Positions 51,625 to 63,256 of a DNA stretch of 64,000 nt are shown piece after piece. The stretch covers positions 2,474-66,473 of the forward strand of contig BRYA01000438.1 in the NCBI GenBank assembly GCA_030267965.1. Reading direction: 5' to 3'. Each line of letters begins with the position of its first letter. Positions within the stretch are counted from its first letter, which is position 1. A program made the translations under genes and the position numbers. Below the pieces are notes generated by a model, which did no database searches, was not told where the DNA came from, and saw only the letters and a list, made by a program, of their open reading frames with translations. This stretch comes from Triparma columacea. Lineage: Eukaryota; Sar; Bolidophyceae; Parmales; Triparmaceae.

Positions 51625-52478
51625 TTACTGCCCCTCGGGGAAGAGTATGGCCCTGATGGATGGTAGGAGCTCGATATAGACGAGGTTAAGGCGTGCCTCG
51701 AGGGTGTTGTCGCACACGATCCTCCCGTCATCCGCGACCGCGATGATGCCCCCCCCCGTCGAGGTCTCAAGGTCCTTCGAGCGGTTCTGGTTGACGGTGA
51801 CGTTGGGCTTCACGTCGACCCCAGCCTTCTCCTTCATGAGCTTGACAAGGTCAGAGACAGCCTGGGGGAGGACCTTGGTGACCATAGCCAGGTCGGCCTG
51901 ACGGCAGTAGATTACCACGTCGGTCTCCTCAATCTTAATTAGGGCCTGGACGATGAGGCGAGTAAGGAGGGAGGGGTAGTTGGGTTGGGCAGAAATGACG
52001 GCAGCACGAGCAGTGGCGTCCTTGAGCAGCTGATTGAGGAGATCATCGCGGTACTTCATCTTCTGGACACGCGAGTTTCCGAGCTCAGTGGACTTCTGGA
52101 TGCGGGCCTGCACCTCGCGCTCCTTCTCCTTCGTCTCAAACTCTGCGTGCACGTCGAGCTTGGCCTTGTGGATCAGGGTCTGCTTTTCCAGGTTAAAGTC
52201 TAGGGGTTGGGGTAAGGGTTGGGGTAAGGATTGGAATAGACGGAATAAGATGGAGTCAGTACAAGACATGGAGATGGACGAAGCGATTGGAATGAAGGGA
52301 CACACCAACAATGGGCCAACAATGACAAAGAGCGATGATAGATGATGGGAGAGGACAAGATTTACTCCATTTACTCACCATGCTCAGTCCTCACGCGAAT
52401 CTCGTTAGCCTTTTCGTGAGCTTCTTGGAGAATAAAGTTTGCCATCTGGCGGATCTGAGCTGAGGCTTGAGTGGACAT
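51625..52478 (-). CDS. ATP6V1E: V-type proton ATPase subunit E
   Basis: Exons 52478-52379 and 52199-51625 (224 residues, normal for the family). Subunit E with G forms the peripheral stalks joining V1 to V0. The N-terminus (QIRQMANFILQEAHEKANEIRVRTEH) is the usual long helix, continued across the intron as DFNLEKQTLIHKAKLDVHAEFE. The C-terminal globular part has YPSLLTRLIVQALIKIEETDVVIYCRQAD, GGGIIAVADDGRIVCDNTLEARL and LLPSIRAILFPEG, all family hallmarks. The ATG follows a CTTTTAG directly, and a GTAAGT at 52629-52624 (minus strand) gives a 5'-leader intron of 151 nt ending at the start codon. Confidence 0.94.
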
Positions 52479-53032
52479 CTAAAAGTGGAAAGGATGGGGG
52501 TGAGGATCTCGAGAAGTGGGGGTGGATTCATTGCTCCCTATTGCACTCAATGCAGCTGTTTGAACTTCATTTGAGACACCCATCCCTCTCTCAACCCTCC
52601 CATTGTTCTCAAATCAACAACTAACTTACATTGGATTGTTTGAGAGGAGGAAATCCAGGAGAAAGCAATGGGCGAATGGGAGAGGAAGAGAAAGAAGGAA
52701 AGTTGTCGAAAAGTCACAAAAAAACCAACAAAATCGGAGAAAAAACTGAAAACTTTACCTCGTGAGTAAATCGCCCCTTCTACCGCTCCGCACAACTTTC
52801 ATTATCAAGGAGATTCCATTTCAACAAGCTTTAGCGAAGAAGTCGTCACCAGAATCATCTTTCCCACTCTGCGGAAACGGGATACTTTGGTTGGAGGGGG
52901 GGAATGGTGCTTTTTGACGAAGTATCGCAGTTAAAACACAACGTTGTCGCATTATTGCTCAGAACCATACCGCTTACACCGACGTTAAACGCCTGCTAAC
53001 TCTCATTCCTCTCACAGACAGTACAGACAGAA
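52479..53032. other. Divergent promoter between V-ATPase E and HDAC genes
   Basis: About 550 bp. The left 151 bp look like a leader intron of the V-ATPase E gene. The rest is unique sequence that should hold the two promoters. No gene or repeat was recognised. Confidence 0.6.
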
Positions 53033-55841
53033 ATGAGTTCCTCTGATGAGTCTAGCTATGGGGGAGGGCCGTCGAATGTATCGAAATTCCCCCTCCACGA
53101 CGTGTGTGATAGCCCTGATGATGATGTGGAGGCTTTAAAGAAATACCTCTTCCTCAAGCCCAATGGTAGTGGCAAGAAGACGAATGGCTTTGGTTTCGAC
53201 GATAGTAGTGATGATGACGATGACGACGACAACAACAACAGCAGCAATAATAACGACGACGACGGCGAGGGGGGCAAAAAGGAGGGCGAGGCAGCCGATC
53301 CGACAGATGACCCGAACGTGTTCATCCTCTCCCCTTACATCAACACCCGTGACGATGACGAGAACACTCCCCTTCACCTCGCCATCCTTCGCGGCAACGT
53401 AAACATCGTCAAGACCCTTCTCATGGTGGCTAACGACAACCCCGACAACATCACCATAACAAAACGGTGCGACGGCTCCTTCCCCATCCACTGCATTGCT
53501 TCCCTCGCCGCCATGGCCGGGACCACTGAAAAGTGCACCTCCATGCTTCTCGCCCTCTCCGCCCACCCTCACTTCGACCACACCCTCAAGGACGACTCCG
53601 GGCACACCCCCCTCTACCTCCTTACCCTCGCCCCTTCTGCCCCCCTAATCTCCACCCTCCTAACCCTCATCCTCGAGAGGTCAGGAGGCAAGCCAGAGGC
53701 CGTGACTGAGGCGGTCAACGCGAGGTCGCACCGCACGGGGCTCAGGCCTCTGCACGCGGCGGCGAAGGTCGGAAGCCTCGAGGCTGCCAAGGTTCTGGTG
53801 GAGAGGGGGAACGAGGGAGGGAAGGTTGAGGTTAACGTATCTGACAGGTGAGACGAAGGAAGGGACCTTGGTAGATTGGGCAGGAGACAATCTTATCTTA
53901 CACGCGTCATTTGTGCGCCAAACCCCCTCCCCTCCTCTCCCCCGCAGTTTCGGAGAGACCCCCCTCCACTCTGCTGCGTTCCCCGGAGCATGGGACGTAG
54001 CTCACTACCTCGTCAGCGTGGGAGCCGACTCTGGGAAGACCAATAAACGGGGTCTCACGCCCCTCGAAGTCGCCTCTCGCAGGGGTCTGACCCCTCCGGC
54101 TGCTGCCTTCGACTCGTCCCTCCCCCCGCCCCCCCCCTTCTCCTTCCCTTCCAAGACCAAGGTTCTGTGCCACGAGATCTGCTCGTCGCACTTCTCGTGC
54201 CCACCCATCGTTAGGGGCGGTATGGAGCCCCCCCCCGAGAACGTCCGCCGCCTCCACGTCCTAATAAACAAGGAAAACGGTACCCTCAGGACTCAGGAGT
54301 TCAACGGTTCCGCAGAAGACGAGGAGGGGGACGTCGTGTGGGAGGAGAAGTGCAGGAGGGCGGACATCGCGGACGTCCTTAGGGTCCACGACTACACCTA
54401 CGTAGAGAAGGTGTCAAGGATATGCCTCACCCTACCGGACTCACCAACAATAGCACAAGTCGACCCGGACACCGCCGTAAGCAGGTGGTCATTCGAGGCA
54501 GCACTCCACGCAGCCGGCAGCCTTACAGAAGCCGTCGACGCCATAATGAACGGAGACGCTAGGAACGCCTTCTGCGCGGTCCGTCCCCCAGGTCACCACG
54601 CTGGTCCCCGCGGTGTGGTTACCTGTGAAAACGACGAGGCCGGTAGCCACGGTTTCTGCCTCCTCAACAACGTGGCCATCGGTGCCGCGTACGCTAGGAA
54701 CGTTTGGAGGAGTAAAATCAAGAAGGTGGCGATCGTAGATTTCGACGTGCACCATGGTAACGGTACTGAGGCGTGCGTTACGGCGCTGCTGCCTAGCCAG
54801 GTAAAGACCACGACTCAAACGCCGTTCGCGACGATCACGAGCGTCGATAAGACGTACCACCCGTGGCTTAACGAGGACGACGTTGATAACGTATTCTTCA
54901 CTAGCACGCACGGATATGGGGGGAGGGATAACAGAGTACCGGCTAACATCGGAGGCTGGTTCTACCCAGCCAGCGGACCCAGCGGAGTTACGGCGAACAT
55001 CACGGAGCCGGATGAGGTGGCAAGGGTTAAAGGGGACACCGGGGCATTCCTACTATCACAGGGATGGGCGAGGATGGGACCGCAGTATAGGGAGTGCTGT
55101 AAGATAATCAACTGCGGACTACCGCTGCCGGGACCGGACGCGGTACCGGGGATGCAGAGGGTGGAGATGAGGGACGCGTACAGGAAGAAGATATTCCCAG
55201 CGCTGGTGGAATTCGACCCTGACATTATCTTCATATCCGCCGGGTTTGACGCACACGCTAAGGACAGCATGAACTTCGGGTACGTGGGAATGGTTGAGGA
55301 GGACTACGAGTGGGTGACGAGGAGGCTTGTGGAGATCGCCAACACCTGCTGCGACGGGAGGGTCGTTAGCTGCCTTGAGGGTGGGTATAAGATCCACGGT
55401 AAGATGGTAAGCCCGTTCGCCAGGAGCGTCGCCGCACACGTTAGGGGACTCGTGGACGGGAGCAGGGTCAACAGGGGGGGTTACGATCAGGGTGAGGTTG
55501 ATGCTGAGGGGGAAGCGGAGAGGGAGATGGTTGAAGGGAGGGAGAGGAAGAGGAAGGAAGCGCTGGAGAGACAGAGGGAGGAAGCGAGGAGGAGCTTGAT
55601 TGAGATGTACGCGAAACAACAGCAGGCGAAGGCGGCGGTCGGGGCGGGGGTACTGGGGGGGAGGGGAGGGGAGGGGGGGGGGACGGAGATGGAAATCGAG
55701 GAGGGAGGGGGGGAGGGAGGAGGAGGGGGGGAGAGCCCGAGAAGAAAGAGACAGAAGGTCGACTATGCCAAACTTGACGAGGAGATAGCTAAGGAAGAGA
55801 AGGAGGTTAAGGAGGCGAAGAAGGGGGATGAGAAGGAGTAA
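53033..55841 (+). CDS. Class II-type histone deacetylase with N-terminal ankyrin repeats
   Basis: Exons 53033-53847 and 53948-55841 (902 residues). After an acidic Asp/Asn run come ankyrin repeats (NTPLHLAILRGNVNIVKTLL; GLRPLHAAAKVGSLEAAKVLV; GETPLHSAAFPGAWDVAHYLV, restored across the intron). The deacetylase domain, about 370-760, shows RPPGHHAG (catalytic His pair), GFCLLNNVAIGAAYA, DFDVHHGNGTE (zinc Asp and His), FISAGFDAH (zinc Asp) and CLEGGY. Class I/II zinc enzymes remove acetyl groups from lysines of histones or other proteins; HHAG and HHGNGTE with NNVAIGA fit class II. The C-terminal 130 residues are charged helix and a G-run-encoded Gly/Glu tract ending in Lys/Glu. The ankyrin part suggests recruitment through protein contacts; partners are unknown. 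Confidence 0.93.
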
Positions 55842-55940
55842 GTGGGTAGGTGGGGGGGGGGGGATGAGGAAGGGATGAGGAAGGGGGAAAGTTAGGGAAG
55901 AACAATAGATGTTTCTTTTGTCAAAATGTATTCCTTCCTT

Positions 55941-57746
55941 TCAATCCATAACTGGTACTCTTAGTGGTGGTCCTAGTCTCGAAGGTGTGTTGGTTTGTGG
56001 GGTTGTAGGCGAAGGTTTTACGGGGGTGCTTTTAGAGGTACTCGCTGTGGTGTCGTTTCCCTTCTTTTCCTTTTCCTCCATTTCCGTCTCCTTCTTAATC
56101 TCCGTATCTCTCTCTCTAATCTCCTTAATCTCCCTTTCCTTAATCACCTTTCCCCTCTCTCTCTCCCTTTCCTCCTCATCTTTAATATCTCTAATAAGTA
56201 CCTCCAATTCCTCTTCCCCACCTTCCACCATTCTCCCCATAGTCTCCCCAATAACCTCCGTCTCCTCTCTTTCAATCTCAACTTCAATCATAACGTCATC
56301 AACACCTGACACACCACCTATAGAGGCGTTGAGTTTTCTGACGGCCTCTAAACCGACTTTCATACTCTCTATTACGACTGCATTATCTCTCCCTTTTTCA
56401 ACTCCTGCCATGATGTTTTCAAGGTTGATAATATTGGCTCTTAATTCGTTTTCTCTCTCCATTAATATCCCTAAAACCCTCTTCAAGTGTTCACCCCTCT
56501 TCCCCCCCTTTGATGACTTAAATTTCTTCGCAATCTCTAATTTCCTAACCGCGATATCTTTAACTTTCCCTTCGAGTCCTTTCAAACACTCCGTAATCTC
56601 AACTTCAGCTACCACGTCATCTCTAACTTTGTATACACCGGTAGTATCTTTAGTAAGATCTATTGCACCTACGTATACCCAATCGTTTTTAATATCGTAT
56701 AAACCGTCCATACTACCTAGGATAACATACATTATAATAGTACACTCCCACTCGTTTATTTTCCCGTTTACTTGTAGTTTTTGAGGAGGTGGTTGTTCGT
56801 TGAGTAGAGGAAGTAACCAGTTTTGAAACCCTTGAAACCCCTTCCACCGGGCATGTCCTGTTGATTTGATTTGTGAGATAGCGATGAGGGTTATAGATAT
56901 AACCCTACTTGTGTAAACGTAGGTAATCACATTACCCTCATCCACATCATCCCCCTCTTTATCCTCGTTTGTTTGATTAGTATCGAAGGTCATTTCGTCT
57001 TCTTCATCCTCTCCTAATACAACGTTTTTAATACTCTCCGTAATATTAGTGACTGCGGATTTAAAAGGGTTTAATAAATACGACTTAACCGTACTTACAC
57101 CCCAAATACCAGAAGCAGGTTGTGGGGGTGTGGGGAGGGTTGATTTGTATATGTTTATTAATATACCCACTAACTTTACATCTGATGATGGTTCTGATTC
57201 TGTTGATAGTAGGCATTTCGTTACGTCCGTTTGTATTGGTGTTATTGTTTGACTGTATTTTTCAGCGTGGTTTACAAAGTTTGATGTTAAGGGGGTTAAG
57301 GGTATTGAGGATGAGGGGGAGAGGGAAGGGGGAGTGTAGGAGAGACGGGAACATATTAAGGTAGGCTGGAGGAGAGTTTCACCGGAGGGTCCTTTGTTTA
57401 GATTAGCTAAGTCACTGTGTGAGGGTGGAGGTGATTTAGAGAGGGTTTGTGAAAAGTGAGTAAGTGGTTGTGGGTGAGTATGTGTGTGTGTGTGTGTGTT
57501 ATGTGTGTGTTATGTGTATACTATCCCTCCTCTCCAGCATTTGTCTCCTCTCCAGCATCCCTTCTCTCTTCCTCTTTTCCTGTCTTACCTGTTTTTAAGG
57601 AGGATGTAATGTCCTGATTTATCAATCGTTGTGGGTATAAGTTCTGCCCAATGGCGGAGGTATTGTACACTAGGTGAGGATGTATATGAGTAGTATGGTA
57701 TTGGATGTGATGGTGTTTGTGATGGTGTTTGTGTATGATGAGCCAT
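55941..57746 (-). CDS. CHMP7: CHMP7-like ESCRT-III (SNF7-domain) protein
   Basis: Exons 57746-57589 and 57414-55941 (543 residues). The donor AAACAG/GTAAGA and acceptor CACACAG were selected because they join two open frames as YILLKNSDLANLN. The N-terminal half (QYLRHWAELIPTTIDKSGHYILLKN ... VKLVGILINIYKS) is compatible with the winged-helix region of CHMP7. The SNF7-type part, about 320-470, has basic helix 1 (KLEIAKKFKSSKGGKRGEHLKRVL), the LRANIINLENIMAGVEKGRDNAVVIESMKVGLEAV helix pair and an acidic helix (IEVEIEREETEVIGETMGRMV). ESCRT-III proteins remodel membranes; CHMP7 acts at the nuclear envelope in animals, a role not demonstrable here. The C-terminus is Glu/Lys/Arg-rich, then Pro/Ser/Thr-rich. 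The 3' exon is noticeably AT-rich for this window. Confidence 0.8.
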
Positions 57747-58485
57747 ATCAGGTTAGATATGGCTAAATGAGTCTAAATGTGGCTAGATAAGGCTAGATGT
57801 GGCTAAATAGTGCTAAATATGGCTAAATAAGGAGGATTATTTCCAAACCTTCTCGTGAATTTCTGTAATCTATGGTGGATTATATTTTGATTACAACGTG
57901 TACAGACGTTATTAGCTAGATATGTAGTATATGTGTAGTAGTATATGTAGTATTTCACTCCCTAAGACGAGATAATTAGCGATATAGAGAGAAATAAAAG
58001 GGCAATATTTGAGGCTTTGGTCGGACTCCATCTTTGGGCATAAAAATCCATCAATTTTCCTCCATTTCTCACTAATTTTAACATCACACACTCATTATAC
58101 ACTCATCACAAACTATCATACCTCAAAACAGCCAACAAAAGTAGTTATATTGGAAATTGAGCAATATTTGCAACAACTCTCATCCCAATCCTCGGAGGGA
58201 ATTGCTTATCATCTCTAATAATCAGTCTAATAATCAAGCTATATCACTTATACAACAATATACTCATTGTATAACGATACACATAACGATACACTCAATT
58301 GTACAACGATACATTGATTAGGAGAGGTTATTGTGAGACTCAATATCAAACTCAATATCACTCGTGAGACTTGTGAGACTTGTGAGACTTTGTGAGAGGA
58401 GATATTCACTGACAGACACATCTAATCAATCACTCATCAAACACTCGTCAAACACATCAACACATCAACACACACACACACCAAC
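57747..58485. other. Divergent intergenic region rich in short repeats
   Basis: About 740 bp between start codons of the CHMP7-like gene (-) and the unknown 767-residue gene (+). It contains a 10-bp-period repeat (57754-57833), repeated ACGATAC (58275-58315), paired CTCAATATCA, a TGTGAGACT array (58363-58396) and CA/CATCAA runs up to the plus-strand ATG. AT-rich overall. Confidence 0.75.
57754..57833. repeat. 10-bp-period minisatellite
   Basis: Eight units of 10 bp (consensus TAAATATGGC/TAGATGTGGC), diverged by 1-3 bases. It starts 8 bp upstream of the CHMP7-like ATG, so it occupies that gene's leader or core promoter. Confidence 0.9.
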
Positions 58486-60789
58486 ATGAACACAACTACA
58501 AAAAATGAAATGTTAAAGTCAATAACAGCCTTAACTAACTCAATCTTCAAACAATCAATACCCCCAAACACCACATCCTCAAACACCACCACATCCTCAA
58601 ACGACGTTCTAAAAAAGATCCTATCCTACGATAAGTACTCAACAAAATCAGGAGTAATAGACAACACAGAGGACCTCTTAAACCGCTTCAAATCCCTCGA
58701 CGTTAGATTGTGGGAGAAACATGGTTTACGTACAAGTGGAACGAAGAGGATTACGAGATCTCACAACAGTTTCGATAAAGATTATTCATCAGACTCAGAT
58801 TCTGATTCCCCCACCTCCTGCTCCCCCCTCAATTTAAAAGACTACGAAAACCTACAATCAATGTCTAACGCGTTAGTGCACAAAGTAGGGTTGAAAGAAG
58901 GGGTTAAAATACTCAGACTTATATGGGGCTTATCAGGCGGTTTGAATGTAGAGGTGTTTAGGATGGTTAGAGAGATTAAACGAAATGAACATAAGGGGAG
59001 GAAAAGAGTAGACAAGGAGAAGGGGGGGGGGGATGGGGAGGGGTTTGAGGAATGGGATGACGCTTGGGGGGAGGACGAAATTGAGGAGATATGGAGTACT
59101 GACGATGAAGATGACGATGGTGATGAGGTAGATGGTATTACTGTAAAGCTCCGTGATGTTAAAAACACGACGGATGAAAAAGAGGTAGATAATACCACGC
59201 TTCCTTCAAAACCCACATCACGTACAAATCGTACTAAGAGTGTACACAAGGAGGACGTAGGAGTTGGTATGATTACACCATACACACTCCCGAGTTACGA
59301 GGAGAATACAGCTATACAAGCATGCGTATTAGGGTACGATTCTTACTTAGCTGGTCGTGGGGGAGATGGGGGGGGGTGGGGGTGGAAAGGTAAAGGTAAA
59401 GGTATGGGGGATTACGGGGAATGGTGGTTTGGTAAATGCGATGATATGATATGGTGTAGAAAGTTTGGTACGGAATTAGGAAGGGATGTGGGGGGAGGTG
59501 TAGTTGAGATGTGGGTTAGTGGGATTGATGATATTATTGAGAAATGGGATACGGGGGGGGAGGGTGAATGTAAAGGGAGGGTTGTTGGGGTTATGACGGA
59601 GGTTGGGATGGTTAGACGATGGCTTGAGAGTGTTTTCTGGGAGGAATGGAAAGGGGGGTGGAGGAATCGAAGAGAATACTTGGAAGAAATCGAAAAGGAA
59701 TGGAGGTATAAGGGTAGGATCATGTACGGGGAGGAGGGAAGAAAGGAAGGGAAGGGGAGACTAGAGGCGGAGGAACTCAAATTCAGGATCGTGAGGATCG
59801 TACTCAAGGGGTATTTAGAGGAAATCAGGAAGTACGTTAAGGGGGAGACGGATGGGTACACCAAGGTAGAGTGGCTTGAAGGAGACGGGGGTGAGGGTGT
59901 AGTTATAAGGGGCAGAGTTGCTAGGGAGGTCGGACAAGAGTTCGGGATAGAGGACGGGGACGATGATGAGGACGAAGTGGGGGAAGGATGGAGAGACCCG
60001 GGGGGATGGGTTAGATGGTGGAGCAGGAGATACGCGATCGAGACGGGGAGGAGGGTTAGACCTAGACTAGAGAGAGAGGTGGAGGGGATTGAAGACGTGG
60101 TTTATATGAGGGATTTAAGGGTATGGGGGGAGTGGATAGAAATGGCGGAGAGATTCGGGAGGGGGGAGGAGACTTGGGATGACCTTGCGACAGATTGGAG
60201 GGAGAGGGCAAGGAAGGTGGGGGAGGAGAAGGGGACGGGGGTTGAGTGGGGGGAGGAGGACGGGGTGAAATTCGAAGGGGGGATTTGGAGGGTGGACATA
60301 CCAAGGGGGGGAAGGGTGGGGGGACTGCTGAGCGAGGGGTACAGGAAGGGGGTTAACGGGACGTTCGACCTTATGGTTATGGTTGGGGGGGCGGAGAGGT
60401 GGACGAGCGAGGGGAAGGGGAGGAGGGTGGAGGAGTGGGTTGTGGGGGGGGTTATGAGGGGGTGGATGGAGAGACTCAGGGAGACGACCGACGCGGGGTA
60501 CTACGAGGGGGGGGGGAGGGGGAGGGGAGGGGACACTACGGGGGACCTTTGGGTCATGGCGGGGGAGATGGAGGAGAGGGCAAGGGTGAGGGACGGGGTC
60601 GGGGGACTTAGGGACATTATGAGGGAGGCGGTCAAGGAGGGGTACCTGGTAGTTGGGGAGGGGAGGGGGATGGGGAGGTTCAGGAATTTAGTGGGAATGT
60701 GCAGGGGATGGAGCGGGGAAAGGTGGGACCCCACGGGGTGGTTCAAGTTCAAGGAGAAGGAGAAGGGGGGGGAGGAGGAGGAGGACTGA
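58486..60789 (+). CDS. Unrecognised 767-residue soluble protein
   Basis: One uninterrupted frame of 767 codons. I recognise no family. Residues 1-130 are Ser/Thr/Asn-rich; LVHKVGLKEGVKILRLIWGLSGG is a possible helical pair; 165-270 are acidic and disordered. The rest is rich in Trp, Arg, Glu and Gly, with segments such as YGEWWFGKCDDMIWCRKFG, WLESVFWEEWKGGWRNRREYLEEIEKEW and FDLMVMVGGAERW. There is no transmembrane segment and no signal peptide. Coding-strand composition changes along the gene, from AT-rich at the 5' end to almost purine-only GGG/GAG codons at the 3' end. Repeated W-x-x-R/E patterns suggest a real helical protein. Absence of introns in a gene this long is unusual here. Confidence 0.65.
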   Translation: MNTTTKNEMLKSITALTNSIFKQSIPPNTTSSNTTTSSNDVLKKILSYDKYSTKSGVIDNTEDLLNRFKSLDVRLWEKHGLRTSGTKRITRSHNSFDKDYSSDSDSDSPTSCSPLNLKDYENLQSMSNALVHKVGLKEGVKILRLIWGLSGGLNVEVFRMVREIKRNEHKGRKRVDKEKGGGDGEGFEEWDDAWGEDEIEEIWSTDDEDDDGDEVDGITVKLRDVKNTTDEKEVDNTTLPSKPTSRTNRTKSVHKEDVGVGMITPYTLPSYEENTAIQACVLGYDSYLAGRGGDGGGWGWKGKGKGMGDYGEWWFGKCDDMIWCRKFGTELGRDVGGGVVEMWVSGIDDIIEKWDTGGEGECKGRVVGVMTEVGMVRRWLESVFWEEWKGGWRNRREYLEEIEKEWRYKGRIMYGEEGRKEGKGRLEAEELKFRIVRIVLKGYLEEIRKYVKGETDGYTKVEWLEGDGGEGVVIRGRVAREVGQEFGIEDGDDDEDEVGEGWRDPGGWVRWWSRRYAIETGRRVRPRLEREVEGIEDVVYMRDLRVWGEWIEMAERFGRGEETWDDLATDWRERARKVGEEKGTGVEWGEEDGVKFEGGIWRVDIPRGGRVGGLLSEGYRKGVNGTFDLMVMVGGAERWTSEGKGRRVEEWVVGGVMRGWMERLRETTDAGYYEGGGRGRGGDTTGDLWVMAGEMEERARVRDGVGGLRDIMREAVKEGYLVVGEGRGMGRFRNLVGMCRGWSGERWDPTGWFKFKEKEKGGEEEED

Positions 60790-60834
60790 GACTAATTGGC
60801 TGTATTTGTATTATACATTTTACAATGTCACACT

Positions 60835-62239
60835 TTACAATTCAGAAGACGCTCCTCCCACCCTCCTCCTCTTATCTTCCCTCCTCCTCACCGCCTCTCC
60901 AACTCGTTCCATGATCTCCTTCGCCCCTGCCTCCAAGTTGTATTCCTTCACCATGTCCTCCCTTGCCCTCCTCCCCTTCTCCCTCCCCTCCTCCCTCTTC
61001 TCGACCGCCCTCCTCATGATCCCACTCAAACTCTCCCCACTAGGTTCCGCCCACATATGCCCCTTAAACGCCCCGTCCTCAATCATCCTCATCCCCCCAA
61101 CCTCAATCCCGTACGAGTTATTACAGTTCATGTACTTCGTCGGTCCGCTCCATTCCGTGGCTGCAATCGGCAGCCCCATTGACATGGCCTCTACGTGTGG
61201 TCGACCCCAACCCTCACCCCTTGAGGGTAGGACGAACATGTCAGAGGAGGCGTAGAGACCTCGGAGGGAGGGGGGGGATAAGGAGTGGAGGACGTATATT
61301 GGGGGCAAGGTTGAGAGGTCGTAACCTTGGGACTCGCAGAAAGACTGAGACGAAGAAGGTAAGGGGTTCAGAAATTTAAGGGGGCGAATAAGGTCGTTGC
61401 TCTCTCTCTCCCCCACCCCGTCCTCTCACCTCGAGATCCTCACGACCACCTCGGGAGTGATAGTCAGAAACGAGAATAAACAACGCCACGTCTTCCCCCC
61501 TGGTGAAGGTTGCAAAGTAGGATGATAAAAGAACATCGTAACCCTTACGGTCCTCAAACTTAAAGACGGAGAGGAACTTGAAGGTAGAGGGTGAGAGGCC
61601 GTAAGAGGAGAGTGGGTCGGGGGAGGGGATATCAGGGTCGAAGAAATCAGTATCCACAGTCTCTATTAAAGTGCTGATGGGTATCTTAACCCCACCGCTG
61701 GAGAATATCTCAGCGTGGAACGGGGTGGGAACCCATACCTCGTCCATATTGTTTATCCTGCCCGCCCAACCTTCGGGTAAACGGTCCGTCTCGAACATTG
61801 TCCTGCCTACCGTAATGACCTTAGGGTCATCAGCTGAACCTGGGGGAGGGCAGAGGGAAGTCGACCAGGATGGACCACCCAAAACATTCCAAGCACCGGG
61901 CTCTGCGTGACAAACGACGACCTTGTAGTGGTACTCTGTGGGATCAGGATTTACTTGAGATAAGGACATCAAAGTCTCGGCTTGATCTGAAGGTAGAGAG
62001 GACATGAAACTGTGGTTTATTCCATCACCATGATGACGGAGGGATACGAGGTGAGGGGAGGTGGAGAGGAAGGTTGACAAAGCAAGGAGGTAGGAGGTAC
62101 CCTCGCTGGAGTACCCACCACCAGACCATACGGGGTAATGCCATTCTATGTAGATTATTGGGGGTGTAGAGGATGGTATCGAGGATGCGAGGGTGATGGG
62201 GAGGATAGAAATGAGAGACAACAAGTATATTAACAACAT
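60835..62239 (-). CDS. GT4-type glycosyltransferase, secretory pathway
   Basis: Exons 62239-61430 and 61344-60835 (439 residues). The N-terminus (MLLIYLLSLISILPITL) is a signal peptide or anchor, so the enzyme should act in ER or Golgi. The Rossmann-like N-terminal half has WHYPVWSGGGYSSEG, VWVPTPFHAEIF and STLIETVDTDFFDP. The C-terminal half begins with FKFLSVFKFEDRKGYDVLL and carries YASSDMFVLPSRGEGWGRPHVEAMSMGLPIAATEWSG, split here as VLPSRGEGWGRP and HVEAMSMGLP, including the E-x7-E nucleotide-sugar motif of GT-B family 4 enzymes. Donor and acceptor sugars are not evident. The gene is convergent with the unknown 767-residue gene, 45 bp between stops. Confidence 0.86.
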
Positions 62240-62314
62240 AAACCGGGCGACAGTGCCCTAAGCAAAGGCCCTTGACTTAATTAGGCTCTATTTCTGGGGC
62301 AACAAAATTGGATT

Positions 62315-63256
62315 ATGATGAAAGCTACATTTTTCTTCTCACTTCTCTTTTCAACGGCATCAGCCTTTACCGTGACTACCCCAAAAGCATTCACATCCAC
62401 AAGAAGATTCAAAATTGATCAAATACGTCGTAAGTAGGAAAATTAGAAACGATGACTCTGTCCTGAGCGAGGTGGCAGACCAACAAAAACACTCACACGC
62501 CCTCCTCTCACTTTAGGGACCACACCTCTGTTCAATGATCTCAATAGCGATGACAACAAACAGGGTTGGGACGACGGCACCAAGGGTCTATCAACAATGG
62601 TGGGAGGAGCTGGTGTCTCCAACGCTGGCGAGCCTCCCTTTGAGATTCGCGGCTTCTCCTTGGGTAACGCCGTCCTCTTCGGCGGTCTCGCTGTGACCGT
62701 TCTCTCCTTCTGGGACTACCTCGGCAACAGTGGCAGCGACGGCCTGACAGTATCCGGGCTGGGCTTTGTCTACGGCATCCCCATCATGCTCGCCGGTGCC
62801 GCCCTCAAGTACGCGGAGATCAAGCCGGTCGAAAGCGTCGTCTACAACGGCGCGGAGGGAATCTTCGACGCCAAGGCCACCGAAACCCTCAAGAAGATAA
62901 AGCAGGACGTCACCAGGCACAGGTACGGAGACGAGGCCCACCTCGACACCACCGTCAAGAAGCTGGGCCTAGTCGTCCCCGGGAAGGCTTACCCCCAGCT
63001 CATGGAGCTCAGGGAGGAGAACGAGGGGGGGGAGCTGGCCTTCAGCATCGTGTGGCAGAGCCTGGACACCCCTTACAAGCTCTGGGCGGACGAGAAGAGG
63101 GTCAAGAAGTACGAGACTTACTTCGGACCAGGCCTCAACGCACAGTGCGTCAAGATCGACGCGGAGAAGAGGCTCGTCGCTATCAGGCTAACGACGGGGG
63201 AGAAGAAGGAGGAGGAACCAAAACCCGCCAAGGAGGAATCAAGTGTTGAGGCGTAA
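62315..63256 (+). CDS. Plastid-targeted DUF2854 protein
   Basis: Exons 62315-62429 and 62517-63256 (284 residues). The N-terminus MMKATFFFSLLFSTASAFTV is a signal peptide with an A-F cleavage context (ASA/F), followed by a basic Thr/Ser-rich transit-like segment, the bipartite plastid address of red-complex algae. The mature protein shows SLGNAVLFGGLAVTVLSF (membrane segment), VYGIPIMLAGAALKYAEIKPV (second membrane segment), DVTRHRYGDEAHLDTTVKKLGL and YFGPGLNAQCVKI. These are the signatures of DUF2854, a cyanobacterial and plastid family of unknown function. Two membrane passes suggest a thylakoid or envelope location. A second ATG follows the first directly. The intron of 87 nt falls after the presequence. 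Confidence 0.9.

Noticed and set aside
55941..57170. CHMP7-like gene starting at the GTG at 57170
   Set aside because: The frame is open and protein-like up to 57414 and splices in phase to an ATG exon at 57746.
57481..57520. CA/TG microsatellite as a possible exon of the CHMP7-like gene
   Set aside because: It lies between the chosen donor and acceptor; the frame meets a stop at 57512-57510, so it is intronic.
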